From: Streptomyces roseoviridis
Lineage (GTDB): Bacteria > Actinomycetota > Actinomycetes > Streptomycetales > Streptomycetaceae
Assembly: GCF_039535235.1 (NCBI RefSeq)
Contig: NZ_BAAAWU010000001.1
Location: forward strand, 5,394,001-5,458,000
Direction of reading: 5' to 3'
DNA length: 64,000 nt
Part shown: piece after piece, positions 51,513 through 60,205 of the stretch
Position numbering within the stretch: position 1 is the stretch's first letter
Layout of the letters: every line of letters starts with the position of its first letter
Translations under genes and position numbers: made by a program
Notes under the pieces: generated by a model
Told to the model about the DNA's origin: nothing
Database searches by the model: none
The model's input: the letters and a program-made list of their open reading frames with translations, nothing else

Positions 51513-51531
51513 AACCGAAAGGCTTTAGGTT
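51513..51531. promoter_or_regulatory. Palindromic operator candidate between tetR and the permease gene
   Basis: AACCGAAAG, one base, CTTTAGGTT: a 9+1+9 inverted repeat with one mismatch. It lies in the 124-bp divergent gap and is the only AT-rich palindrome there, so it is the likely TetR site. Confidence 0.55.
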
Positions 51532-51568
51532 TCCGCGTCCCTCGTCCCTTCGGAAGGGCTCTTTCCGC

Positions 51569-53119
51569 ATGTCCTCCACCCGTTCCCCCGCCCCCGACGA
51601 GCCACCCGGCCTGCGCACCGGCACCCTCACCACCGCCGACATCTCCTTCTTCGTGGTCTCCGCCGCCGCCCCGCTCACCGTCATGGCCGGGGTCGCCCCC
51701 ATCGCCCTCGTCCTCGGCGGCATCGGCGCCCCCGCCGGCTACCTCCTGGCCGGCGTCACCCTCGCGGTCTTCGCCGTCGGCTTCACCGCCATGAGCCGGC
51801 ACGTCCGCAGCGCCGGCGCCTTCTACGCGTACATCACCCGCGGCCTCGGCAAGCCGCTGGGCATCGCCGCCGCCCTGGTCGCGATGGTCGGCTACAACGG
51901 CATGGAGATCGGCGTCTACGGACTCCTCGGCTCCGCCACCGCCGACACCACCCACGCCCTGCTCGGCGTCGACGTGCCCTGGCTGCCGGTCGCCCTCGCC
52001 GGTCTGCTGCTCATCTGGTACGGCGGCTACCGCTCCATCGACTTCGGCGCCAAGGTCCTCGGCGTCCTGCTCGTCGCGGAGACCGGCATCCTCGTGCTCC
52101 TCGCCGGCGGCGTCCTCCTCGCCGGCGGCGCCGACGGGCTCTCGCTCGCCTCCTTCACCCCCGGCAACGTGCTCGTGCCCGGCACCGCGGCCGTCCTCGC
52201 CTTCGCCTTCTCGGCGTTCACCGGCTTCGAGTCGACCGTCATCTACCGCCGCGAGGCCCGCGACCCCGCCCGCACCATCCCCCGCGCCACCTACATCGCG
52301 GTCGGCTTCCTCGGCCTCTTCTACGCCTTCGTCGTCTGGACCGTCATCCAGGCGTTCGGCGACGAGAAGGTCGTCCAGGCCGCCGCGGACGACACCGGCG
52401 GACTCTTCTTCGCCGCGATCACGACCTACGTCGGGTCCTGGGCCGCCGACCTGATGCACGTCTTCATCGTGACCAGCATCATCGCCTCGCTGCTCGCCTT
52501 CCACAACGCGATCAACCGCTACGCCCTCGCCCTCGCCGAGGAAGGCGTCCTGCCCACCGCCCTCGGCCGCGTCCACCCCCGCCACCGCTCCCCGTACGTC
52601 GCCGGCCTCGCCCAGACCGTGCTCGGCGCGGTCGTGGTCCTCGGCTTCGCGGCCGCCGGGGCCGACCCGTACACCCAGCTGCTGCTCTGGGTGAACACCC
52701 CCGGCATGCTCGGGCTCATGGCGCTGATGCTGCTCGCCGCCCTCGCCGTCGTCCGCTACTTCCGGCGCGTCCCCCACCAGGAGGGCGCCCTGCGCACCCT
52801 CGTCGCCCCGGTCACCGCCGCCGTCCTGCTCGCCGTCGCGCTCTGGCTGGTCACCAGCAAGGTCGCCCTCTTCACCGGCGCCTCGCCCACCGTCAACACG
52901 GTCCTGGTCGCCGTCGTCCCCGCCGTCCTCGTCCTCGGGCTCCTGCTCGCCGCCCGGCTGCGCCGCACCCGCCCCGAGGTCTACGCCCGCTTCGCCGCCG
53001 AACCCACGCCTTCCGGAGATCCCTCGTGTCCGCAGCACCCGACCTCGTCCTCGCCGACGCCCGCGTCCGCGACCCCGAACCCTCCCGCCACACCGCTGTC
53101 GCCGTCCGCGACGGACTGA
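51569..53119 (+). CDS. APC-family amino acid/amine permease
   Basis: A 516-residue permease with twelve membrane helices of the APC superfamily: TTADISFFVVSAAAPLTVMAG (helix 1), the glycine-rich GVAPIALVLGGIGAPAGYLL and FSAFTGFESTVIYRREARDP (helix 6 and following loop). It imports an amino acid, amine or derived compound with cation coupling. Its last 30 residues (after AAEPTP) are Pro/Ser/Thr-rich and unlike the rest, because the frame runs 94 nt into the next gene. The start is ATG 51569, with a distant RBS. Context: a TetR and an amidohydrolase, suggesting uptake and hydrolysis of one substrate. Confidence 0.9.
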   Translation: MSSTRSPAPDEPPGLRTGTLTTADISFFVVSAAAPLTVMAGVAPIALVLGGIGAPAGYLLAGVTLAVFAVGFTAMSRHVRSAGAFYAYITRGLGKPLGIAAALVAMVGYNGMEIGVYGLLGSATADTTHALLGVDVPWLPVALAGLLLIWYGGYRSIDFGAKVLGVLLVAETGILVLLAGGVLLAGGADGLSLASFTPGNVLVPGTAAVLAFAFSAFTGFESTVIYRREARDPARTIPRATYIAVGFLGLFYAFVVWTVIQAFGDEKVVQAAADDTGGLFFAAITTYVGSWAADLMHVFIVTSIIASLLAFHNAINRYALALAEEGVLPTALGRVHPRHRSPYVAGLAQTVLGAVVVLGFAAAGADPYTQLLLWVNTPGMLGLMALMLLAALAVVRYFRRVPHQEGALRTLVAPVTAAVLLAVALWLVTSKVALFTGASPTVNTVLVAVVPAVLVLGLLLAARLRRTRPEVYARFAAEPTPSGDPSCPQHPTSSSPTPASATPNPPATPLSPSATD

Positions 53120-54597
53120 TCACCGCCGTCGGCGACGACACCGACGTCCGCGCCTGGCGCGGCCCCCGCACCGAGGTCGTCGACCTCGCCGGCGCGACCC
53201 TCACCCCGGGACTCACCGACGCCCACAGCCACCCCGTGTGGGGCCTGGAGATGTTCACCGGCACCGACCTGTCCGCCGTCACCGACCTCGACGGACTGCG
53301 CGCCGCCCTCAAGGGCGCCGAGCGCCGCGACGGCTGGGTCCTCGGCTTCGGCCTCGACCACAACGTCTTCGCCGGCCGGCCCGTCCACCACGAGCTGATC
53401 GAGGACGTCCTCGACGGCGCCCCCGCCTTCCTCCGGCTGTACGACGGACACTCCGCGCTCGCCAGCGCCGCGGCCCTCGCGGCCGCCGGCATCGACGGGC
53501 CGCGCGCCTTCGCCCAGCGCTCCGAGGTCGTCTGCGACACCGGGGGCCGCCCCACCGGGCACCTGAACGAGCACGCCGCCATGGACCTGATGACGCCCGT
53601 GCTGCCCGCCCAGCCCTACGCCGAGCGCCGCGACCGGCTCGTCGAGCTGCTGTCGGCGATGGCCGCCACCGGACTCACCGGCGCCCACGTCATGGACCTC
53701 GGCGGTCACGACGTGCCCGGCCTGCTCGCCGCGGTCGAGGCCGACGGCGACCTGCCGCTGCGGCTGCGCCTGGCGCCCTGGTGCATGCCCGGCGCGAGCA
53801 CCGAGGAGCTGGACGAGCTGGTCCGGCTCCAGGAGCGGGCCGGGCGGCTGTGGCGGATCGGCGGGGTCAAGTTCTTCATGGACGGCACCGTCGAGGGCGG
53901 CACCGCCTGGCTGGAGCACGCCGACTGCCACGGCCAGGGCACCGACGCCTTCTGGCCCGACCCGGCCGCGTACACCGCCGCGGTACGGCACCTGCACCGC
54001 GCCGGCGTCGGCACCGCCACCCACGCCATCGGCGACGCCGCCGTCCGGCACGTCCTCGACACCGTGGAGACCCTGGGCGGCACCGGCCCCCGGCACCGGA
54101 TCGAGCACATCGAGACCGTCCCCGACGACCAGCTCGGCCGCTTCGCCGCGCTCGGCGTCGTCGCCTCCATGCAGCCGCCGCACACCGCCTACACCCGCGC
54201 CGACCACACCGACGAGTGGTCCAGGCGGCTCGGCGAGGAGCGGGCGGAGCGGGCCTGGCGCTGCCGGGACCTCAGGGAGGCGGGTGCGACCCTGGCGCTC
54301 GGCTCGGACTGGCCCATCGCCCACTACGACGCCCGTCAGGTGCTCGCCACCGCCCGCTCCCCGCGCGGCGCCGCCTCCGCCCGACCCGGCCTGACCGGGG
54401 CGATGGCGCTGGAAGGCATGACCACGCACGCGGCGCTCGCGGCGGGGGAGGAGCACCTCGCGGGCCGGATCGCCCCCGGCTACCGGGCCGACCTCACGGC
54501 CTTCGCCGTCGACCCGGTCGACGCCCCGGCCGACGAGACCGCCGGGGCCCCGGTCCGGCTCACCGTCGCCGGAGGCCGGATCACCTGGCGGAGCTGA
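53026..54597 (+). CDS. Amidohydrolase, YtcJ-like
   Basis: A 523-residue TIM-barrel metal hydrolase of the amidohydrolase superfamily (YtcJ-like/PF07969). VVDLAGATLTPGLTDAHSHP carries the HxH metal site; LRLYDGHSALASAA, KFFMDGTVEGGTAWL, THAIGDAAVRH and EHIETV supply further ligands; LALGSDWPI has the final aspartate. Metal-dependent hydrolysis of an amide, ester or lactam is likely. GGAG 8 nt before GTG 53026. It overlaps the permease gene by 94 nt. Its stop overlaps the converging PAP2 gene by 17 nt. Confidence 0.9.
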   Translation: MSAAPDLVLADARVRDPEPSRHTAVAVRDGLITAVGDDTDVRAWRGPRTEVVDLAGATLTPGLTDAHSHPVWGLEMFTGTDLSAVTDLDGLRAALKGAERRDGWVLGFGLDHNVFAGRPVHHELIEDVLDGAPAFLRLYDGHSALASAAALAAAGIDGPRAFAQRSEVVCDTGGRPTGHLNEHAAMDLMTPVLPAQPYAERRDRLVELLSAMAATGLTGAHVMDLGGHDVPGLLAAVEADGDLPLRLRLAPWCMPGASTEELDELVRLQERAGRLWRIGGVKFFMDGTVEGGTAWLEHADCHGQGTDAFWPDPAAYTAAVRHLHRAGVGTATHAIGDAAVRHVLDTVETLGGTGPRHRIEHIETVPDDQLGRFAALGVVASMQPPHTAYTRADHTDEWSRRLGEERAERAWRCRDLREAGATLALGSDWPIAHYDARQVLATARSPRGAASARPGLTGAMALEGMTTHAALAAGEEHLAGRIAPGYRADLTAFAVDPVDAPADETAGAPVRLTVAGGRITWRS

Positions 54598-55546
54598 GCG
54601 GCTCCGGGGCGTCCTCGGTCTCCTCGGGCTCCCCGGCCCCCTCACGGTCCGCCGCCACCGCAACCGGCGGCGGACCACCGGGGACGGCCCCCTGCGGGAC
54701 CGAGGCGTCCGGGGCGGCCGGGGCCGTGGCCGGTTCCACCAGCTTGGGCAGCTTGTGCGGGCGCGAGCCGTACCAGACGTAGCTGACGGCGAAGCCGAAG
54801 GCCAGGCAGATCACGCCGCCCACCGCGTCCAGCCAGAAGTGGTTGGCGGTGGCCACGATGACGACCAGCGTCGCCGCCGGGTAGAGCAGGCCGAGGATCC
54901 GCGCCCAGGGCGCCTTGGCCAGCAGGAAGATGGTCACGCCGCACCACAGCGACCAGCCGATGTGCATCGACGGCATCGCCGCGTACTGGTTCGACATGTT
55001 CTTCAGGTTGCCCGAGGCCATCGAGCCCCAGGTGTGGTGCACGAGCACGGTGTCGACGAAGCTCTGGCCGCTCATCAGCCGAGGGGGAGCGAGCGGGTAC
55101 AGGTAGTAACCGACCAGCGCCACGCCGGTGGTGGCGAACAGGACCGTGCGGAACGCCGCGTAACGGCCCGGCTGCCCGCGGTACAGCCATACCAGCACAC
55201 CGATCGTCACGATGAAGTGCAGCGTGGCGTAGTAGTAGTTCATCGACACGATCAGCCAGGTCACCGAGTTCACGGCGTGGTTGACGGTCTGCTCGAAGGC
55301 CAGGCCGAGCGAGTGCTCGGCCTGCCAGATCCAGTCCGCGTTCCTGAGGGCCTGGGCCTTCTGCTCGGGGACCGCGTTGCGGATGAGCGAGTAGATCCAG
55401 TAACTGACCGCGATGAGCAGGACCTCGAACCAGATCCTCGGGCGCCGGGGCGCACGGGCGCGCAGCCGCGCCCAGCCGCCGCCGGCCACGATGGGTGACG
55501 ACGGGGTCGTCCGACTTTCCGAGGTCTTCACGGTCGTTTCACCCAT
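54581..55546 (-). CDS. PAP2-superfamily membrane phosphatase (Aur1/Ipt1-like)
   Basis: A 321-residue integral membrane protein with six helices (about 38-245). The PAP2 active site is split: PLAPPRLMSGQSF in the first part, MPSMHIGWSLW with the catalytic His (AAMPSMH), and ANHFWLDAVGG with the second His and Asp. This PAP2_3 subgroup includes inositol phosphotransferases and lipid phosphatases. The last 55 residues are a disordered acidic tail (REGAGEPEETEDAPEP). It probably acts on a phospholipid or isoprenyl phosphate. No clear RBS before ATG 55546. Confidence 0.9.
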   Translation of the reverse strand: MGETTVKTSESRTTPSSPIVAGGGWARLRARAPRRPRIWFEVLLIAVSYWIYSLIRNAVPEQKAQALRNADWIWQAEHSLGLAFEQTVNHAVNSVTWLIVSMNYYYATLHFIVTIGVLVWLYRGQPGRYAAFRTVLFATTGVALVGYYLYPLAPPRLMSGQSFVDTVLVHHTWGSMASGNLKNMSNQYAAMPSMHIGWSLWCGVTIFLLAKAPWARILGLLYPAATLVVIVATANHFWLDAVGGVICLAFGFAVSYVWYGSRPHKLPKLVEPATAPAAPDASVPQGAVPGGPPPVAVAADREGAGEPEETEDAPEPLSSAR

Positions 55547-55621
55547 AGGTCGAGAGTCTGCCAGATCCCGTCCCCTCGACCGATCATCCCTCGGTCGGGT
55601 ACGGGGCGCACCCGGTCCGCC

Positions 55622-56662
55622 TTAAGGCGTAGGGGGTGCCGTAGGGGTCGAAGGTGCCGAGGCGGTGGAGCCGCGCACCACCAGTTCGGGCATGAACACG
55701 AACTCGCTGTGCGGGGCGGGCGTGCCGCCGACCTCCTCCAGGAGGGCCCGCACGGCGGCCTGTCCCATGGCGGACACCGGCTGCCGGATGGTGGTCAGCG
55801 GCGGATCGGTGAACGCTATGAGCGGGGAGTCGTCGAAGCCGACGACGGAGACGTCCCCGGGCACCTGGAGTCCCTGCTGCCGGGCGGCCCGGATCGCGCC
55901 GAGCGCCATCATGTCGCTGGCGCAGACGATCGCGGTGCAGCCCTTGGCGATGAGCGCTGCGGCGGCGGCCTGGCCGCCCTCCAGGGTGTAGAGGGAGTGC
56001 TGGATCAGCTCCTCGGCCTCCTCGGGGGTGAACCCGAGCCGCTCCTGCATGCCCTTGCGGAAGCCCTCGATCTTGCGCAGCACCGGCACGAACCGCTTCG
56101 GGCCGACGGCGAGGCCGATCCGGGTGTGCCCGAGCGCCGCCAGGTGCGTCACGGCCAGCACCATCGCGGCCCGGTCGTCGGGGGAGACGAAGGGGGCCTG
56201 CACCTTGGGCGAGAAGCCGTTGATGAGGACGTACGGGACGCCCTTGCCGCGCAGCTGGTCGTAGCGGGTGGTGTCGGCGGTGGTGTCGGCGTGCAGTCCG
56301 GAGACGAAAATGATCCCGGCGACGCCCCGCTCCACCAGCATGTCGGTGAGCTCGTCCTCCGTGGACCCGCCCGGGGTCTGGGTGGCGAGCACCGGCGTGT
56401 AGCCCTGCCGGGTGAGGGCCTGCCCGATGACCTGCGCGAGCGCGGGGAAGATCGGGTTGTCCAGTTCGGGGGTTATGAGCCCGACGAGGCCGGCGCTGCG
56501 CTGGCGCAGCCGGACCGGGCGCTCGTAGCCGAGCACGTCGAGTGCGGCCAGCACGGATTCACGGGTGGCCGCGGCCACACCGGGCTTGCCGTTGAGCACG
56601 CGGCTGACTGTGGCTTCACTGACCCCCGCCTGGGCTGCGATGTCGGCGAGCCGCGCGGTCAT
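55622..56662 (-). CDS. malR: LacI-family maltose repressor
   Basis: A 346-residue repressor: HTH LADIAAQAGVSEATVSRVLNGKPG (residues 5-28), hinge, then a periplasmic-binding-like domain (GLVGLITPELDNPIFP ... VVGFDDSPLIAFTDPPLTT). The divergent neighbour is malEFG, as for MalR of S. coelicolor, which represses the mal genes and amylase until maltotriose-type ligands appear. -10 TACAGT (56671-56676, minus) is 8 nt before ATG. A second, close paralogue is encoded at 61876. Confidence 0.93.
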   Translation of the reverse strand: MTARLADIAAQAGVSEATVSRVLNGKPGVAAATRESVLAALDVLGYERPVRLRQRSAGLVGLITPELDNPIFPALAQVIGQALTRQGYTPVLATQTPGGSTEDELTDMLVERGVAGIIFVSGLHADTTADTTRYDQLRGKGVPYVLINGFSPKVQAPFVSPDDRAAMVLAVTHLAALGHTRIGLAVGPKRFVPVLRKIEGFRKGMQERLGFTPEEAEELIQHSLYTLEGGQAAAAALIAKGCTAIVCASDMMALGAIRAARQQGLQVPGDVSVVGFDDSPLIAFTDPPLTTIRQPVSAMGQAAVRALLEEVGGTPAPHSEFVFMPELVVRGSTASAPSTPTAPPTP

Positions 56663-56670
56663 GGGAGTGG

Positions 56671-56676
56671 ACTGTA
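56671..56676 (-). promoter_or_regulatory. -10 box of malR
   Basis: Minus-strand TACAGT, 8 nt before the malR ATG; it may be leaderless. Confidence 0.4.
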
Positions 56677-56730
56677 CCGGTCGGGCGTCCCCTTGCCCAC
56701 CTCGCGCGCATTCCGGCCGCCTTCGGCGGG

Positions 56731-56751
56731 CTTGCGCAAGTTCTTGCAAGA
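56731..56751. promoter_or_regulatory. Two adjacent MalR-type palindromes (malR side)
   Basis: CTTGCGCAAG (56731-56740) and TCTTGCAAGA (56742-56751) are each perfect 10-bp palindromes. Similar CTTGC/GCAAG motifs are known MalR targets in Streptomyces. Confidence 0.65.
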
Positions 56752-56825
56752 GACGGCATGGTTCCGTGACTGTCAAGCGGCTCGTCGGCAACCTTCGGGA
56801 CACGCGGATGTAACGATCCCCGGGT

Positions 56826-56846
56826 CTTGCAGAAATTTCCCGCAAG
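56826..56846. promoter_or_regulatory. MalR-type inverted repeat (malE side)
   Basis: CTTGC and GCAAG separated by 11 nt, immediately upstream of the malE promoter candidate. Confidence 0.5.
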
Positions 56847-56849
56847 GTC

Positions 56850-56878
56850 TTTCGGCTCGTTTTCATCCCTGTTACGTT
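56850..56878 (+). promoter_or_regulatory. Candidate malE promoter
   Basis: TTTCGG (-35, 56850-56855), a 17-bp spacer, and TACGTT (-10, 56873-56878). The next bases give a leader of about 80 nt to the malE ATG. Confidence 0.4.
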
Positions 56879-56967
56879 CCTGCCAACCCGGCGCGCCGCG
56901 AGGGAGCGGTCGCATGAGGAAGGTGTTCAGACCCTCGTTCTCACCGGGACCATTCGAAGGAGTTCAC

Positions 56968-58242
56968 ATGCGGCGTGGCATAGCGGCCACCGCGCTGGTC
57001 GCGGCCCTGGGCGTGACCCTGGCGGCGTGCGGGAGCGACAACGGATCCACCGGCGGCACGAAGGGCTCGGGCGAGCTCTCCGGCACGGTCACCTGGTGGG
57101 ACACCTCCACGGTCGGTTCCGAGGACAAGGTCTTCAAGAAGCTGGCCGAGGACTTCACCAAGAAGCACCCCAAGGTGAAGGTCAATTACGTCAACGTCCC
57201 CTTCGGCGACGCCCAGAACAAGTTCAAGAACGCCGCCCAGTCCGGCTCCGGCGCGCCCGACGTGATCCGCGCCGAGGTCGCCTGGACCCCGGACTTCGCG
57301 AACCTCGGCTACCTCGCCCCGCTGGACGGCACCGCCGCCCTGAAGGACCAGGACGACTTCCTCAAGCAGGCGGCCGCCTCCACCAAGTACAACGGCAAGA
57401 CCTACGCCGTGCCGCAGGTCATCGACTCCATGGGCATCTTCTACAACAAGAAGATCTTCAAGGAGGCCGGTGTCGAGGTCCCCAAGACCGTCGACGAGCT
57501 GAAGTCCGTCTCCGCCAAGATCAAGCAGAAGACCGGCAAGACCGGCCTCTACCTGCGCGGCGACGACGCCTACTGGTTCCTCTCCTTCCTGTACGGCGAG
57601 GGCGGCGACCTGGTCAACGCCGACACCAAGACCGTCACCATCGACAACGCCGCCGGCGTCAAGGCGATGAAGACCGTCCAGGAGCTGGTGGACTCCAAGG
57701 CCGCGATCACCGACGCGACCAATGGCTGGGACAACATGCAGGCCGCCTTCAAGGACGGCAAGGTCGCCATGATGATCAACGGCCCGTGGGCCGTCGCCGA
57801 CACCTACACCGGCAAGGAGTTCGCCGACAAGGCGAACCTCGGCATCGCCCCGGTCCCGGCCGGCTCCGCCGGCCAGGGCGCCCCGCAGGGCGGCCACAAC
57901 CTCGCCGTCTACGCCGGCTCCAAGAACCTGGACGCCTCCTACGCCTTCGTCGAGTACATGAGCTCGCCCGAGGTCCAGGCCAAGGCCGCCGCGGAGCTCA
58001 GCCTCCTCCCGACCCGTACCTCGGTGTACGGCAAGTCGGAGGTCGCCATGAACCCGATGATCAGCTTCTTCAAGCCGGTCGTCGAGAAGGCCGTCGAGCG
58101 CCCCTGGATCCCGGAGACCGGCAGCCTCTTCGCCCCGCTGGTCACCGAGTACACCAAGGTCCTCACCCACCAGACCACCCCGGAGCAGGGAGCCAAGACG
58201 GCGGGCGAGTCCTACCGCAAGCTCCTGAAGGACTGGAAGTAA
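56968..58242 (+). CDS. malE: Maltose/maltodextrin ABC transporter substrate-binding lipoprotein
   Basis: A 424-residue family 1 binding protein. A short signal with lipobox LAAC anchors it to the outer face of the membrane. The two-lobe fold is clear: WWDTSTVGSEDKVFKKLAEDF, APDVIRAEVAWTPDFANLGYL, YAVPQVIDSMGIFYNKKIFKEAGV, MMINGPWAV and the aromatic ligand residues W in DAYWFLSFLYG. GAAGGAG lies 6 nt before ATG 56968. First gene of the malEFG operon, divergent from malR, and controlled by it. Confidence 0.95.
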   Translation: MRRGIAATALVAALGVTLAACGSDNGSTGGTKGSGELSGTVTWWDTSTVGSEDKVFKKLAEDFTKKHPKVKVNYVNVPFGDAQNKFKNAAQSGSGAPDVIRAEVAWTPDFANLGYLAPLDGTAALKDQDDFLKQAAASTKYNGKTYAVPQVIDSMGIFYNKKIFKEAGVEVPKTVDELKSVSAKIKQKTGKTGLYLRGDDAYWFLSFLYGEGGDLVNADTKTVTIDNAAGVKAMKTVQELVDSKAAITDATNGWDNMQAAFKDGKVAMMINGPWAVADTYTGKEFADKANLGIAPVPAGSAGQGAPQGGHNLAVYAGSKNLDASYAFVEYMSSPEVQAKAAAELSLLPTRTSVYGKSEVAMNPMISFFKPVVEKAVERPWIPETGSLFAPLVTEYTKVLTHQTTPEQGAKTAGESYRKLLKDWK

Positions 58243-58273
58243 CACGGAAGCGGGAAGGAAGGCAGACCGGCTG

Positions 58274-59287
58274 ATGGCTGTGGACACCAGCAGCCAGTCG
58301 GTGGCGAAGGCCGCGGGCGATGACGTCGCCCGCGGCCGGAGCCGCGGAACTGGCCACCGGCGGGGACCGGTGAAGCGATCCCTCTCCACCCACTGGTACG
58401 CCTGGGCGATGGTCGCCCCGGTCGTCGTCGTGATCGGCGTGATCATCGGATATCCGCTGGTCCGCGGCATCTGGCTGTCGCTCACCGACGCCAACGAACG
58501 CAACGTCGAGCGTTCCATCGGCGTCAACCACATTCCCGCGACCTACGAGTTCGTCGGCCTCGACAACTACGCCGACGCGCTCACCGGAAGCCAGTTCCTC
58601 GGCACGCTGGGCTGGACGCTGGTGTGGACGGTCTCCTGCGTCTCGGTGACCTTCGCCCTCGGCCTGGTCCTCGCCAACATGCTCAACCGGAAGATGGCCG
58701 GCCGCTCCGTCTACCGGATGCTGCTGATCCTTCCCTGGGCCGTGCCGGGCTTCGTCTCGGTCTTCGCCTGGCGCTTCCTCTACGACGAGCGCCGCGGCAT
58801 CCTCAACCAGCTGCTCGCGGGCGGCGGCATCGACGCCGTGCCGTGGCTCAACGACCCCACCTGGGCCAAGTTCTCGGTCATCGCCGTCAACGTCTGGCTC
58901 GGCGTGCCGTTCATGATGGTCGCCCTGCTCGGCGGTCTGCAGTCCATCCCCGGCGAGATGTACGAGGCCGCCGAGATGGACGGCGCGAACGCCTGGCAGC
59001 GCTTCCGGCACATCACCCTGCCCGGTCTGCGCTCGGTCTCCACCACGGTGATCCTCCTGAGCACCATCTGGACCTTCAACATGTTCCCGGTGATCTTCCT
59101 GCTCACCCGGGGCGGTCCCGGCGAGGCCACCCAGATCCTGGTGACCCAGGCGTACAAGTTCTCCTTCGAGATCAGCCCGCGCGACTACGCCCAGTCCTCC
59201 ACGTGGGGCGTGCTGATCCTGATCCTCCTGATGGTCTTCGCCGCGGTCTACCGGCGGGTCCTCCGCAAGCAGGGAGAAGTCTGGTGA
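58274..59287 (+). CDS. malF: Maltose ABC transporter permease
   Basis: A 337-residue permease with six or seven helices. A basic N-terminus precedes VVVVIGVIIGYPLVRGIWLSL; the EAA motif that contacts the ATPase is EMYEAAEMDGANAWQRFRHI. It forms the translocation pore with MalG; the ATPase is not in this window and is usually the shared MsiK in Streptomyces. It starts 32 bp after malE. GGAAGG precedes ATG 58274 at a rather long spacing. Stop overlaps the malG start. Confidence 0.95.
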   Translation: MAVDTSSQSVAKAAGDDVARGRSRGTGHRRGPVKRSLSTHWYAWAMVAPVVVVIGVIIGYPLVRGIWLSLTDANERNVERSIGVNHIPATYEFVGLDNYADALTGSQFLGTLGWTLVWTVSCVSVTFALGLVLANMLNRKMAGRSVYRMLLILPWAVPGFVSVFAWRFLYDERRGILNQLLAGGGIDAVPWLNDPTWAKFSVIAVNVWLGVPFMMVALLGGLQSIPGEMYEAAEMDGANAWQRFRHITLPGLRSVSTTVILLSTIWTFNMFPVIFLLTRGGPGEATQILVTQAYKFSFEISPRDYAQSSTWGVLILILLMVFAAVYRRVLRKQGEVW

Positions 59288-60144
59288 CCACCGCCCCCGC
59301 CCCGGTCCACGCCCCGCGCCGCGGCCGCCGTTCGCCGCTCGCCTCCGCCGGGCTGCACCTCACCCTGATCGTCGCCTCCGTGATCGCCGTCTTCCCGGTG
59401 CTGTGGGTCCTGCTGACCTCGCTCAAGCCGGCCAGGTACGCGACCACCACGGACTTCGTGAAGGAGCCGACGCTCCAGAACTACACGAACCTGCTGAGCG
59501 ACACCCCGTTCCTCACCTGGTTCGGCAACTCCCTGCTCGTCGCCGCCCTCACCACCGTGCTCGGCGTCTTCGTCGCCTCCACGACGGGCTACGCCGTCAG
59601 CCGCTTCCGCTTCGCCGGCAAGCGCGGGCTGATGTGGACGCTGCTCATCACCCAGATGTTCCCGGTCGCCGTCCTCATCGTGCCGATCTACAACATCATG
59701 TCGTCGATGGGCCTGCTCAACACGTCGACCGGCCTGGTCATCACGTACCTGACCATCGCCGTCCCGTTCTGCGCCTGGATGATGAAGGGCTTCTTCGACA
59801 CCATCCCGAAGGAGATCGACGAGTCGGGATACGTCGACGGCCTCACCCCGTTCGGCACCTTCTGGCGGCTGATCCTGCCGCTGGCCAAGCCGGGCATCGC
59901 GGTGACCGCCTTCTACTCCTTCATCACCGCCTGGGGCGAGGTCGCCTACGCCTCCGCCTTCATGGTCGGCGACGAGAACATGACCCTCGCCGGCGGACTG
60001 CAGAAGTTCGTCAACCAGTACGGCGCCCAGTGGGGCCCGATGACCGCGGCCTCCGTGCTCATCGCGGTGCCGGCCGCCCTGGTGTTCCTCTTCGCCCAGC
60101 GCCACCTGGTGACCGGCATGTCCGCCGGCGCCGTCAAGGGCTGA
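59284..60144 (+). CDS. malG: Maltose ABC transporter permease
   Basis: A 286-residue permease partner of MalF. ASVIAVFPVLWVLLTSLKP and the EAA loop KEIDESGYVDGLTPFGTFWR are typical. The start GTG 59284 overlaps the malF stop (GTGA), with GGGAG 8 nt before it. The family has six helices. Translational coupling gives a 1:1 ratio with MalF. Confidence 0.95.
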   Translation: MTTAPAPVHAPRRGRRSPLASAGLHLTLIVASVIAVFPVLWVLLTSLKPARYATTTDFVKEPTLQNYTNLLSDTPFLTWFGNSLLVAALTTVLGVFVASTTGYAVSRFRFAGKRGLMWTLLITQMFPVAVLIVPIYNIMSSMGLLNTSTGLVITYLTIAVPFCAWMMKGFFDTIPKEIDESGYVDGLTPFGTFWRLILPLAKPGIAVTAFYSFITAWGEVAYASAFMVGDENMTLAGGLQKFVNQYGAQWGPMTAASVLIAVPAALVFLFAQRHLVTGMSAGAVKG

Positions 60145-60205
60145 GCCCCACCGGGCCCCGCAGCCGAGTCCGCGTACGAATGTCCTTACGAGACACAAGG
60201 AAGAC

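Larger units (their letters stand above)
56663..56967. other. malR-malE divergent control region
   Basis: 305 bp with CTTGC-type palindromes near 56731-56751 and 56826-56846, a candidate malE promoter and the malR promoter, listed separately. The ORF-free stretch 56880-56955 is the malE leader. Confidence 0.7.
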
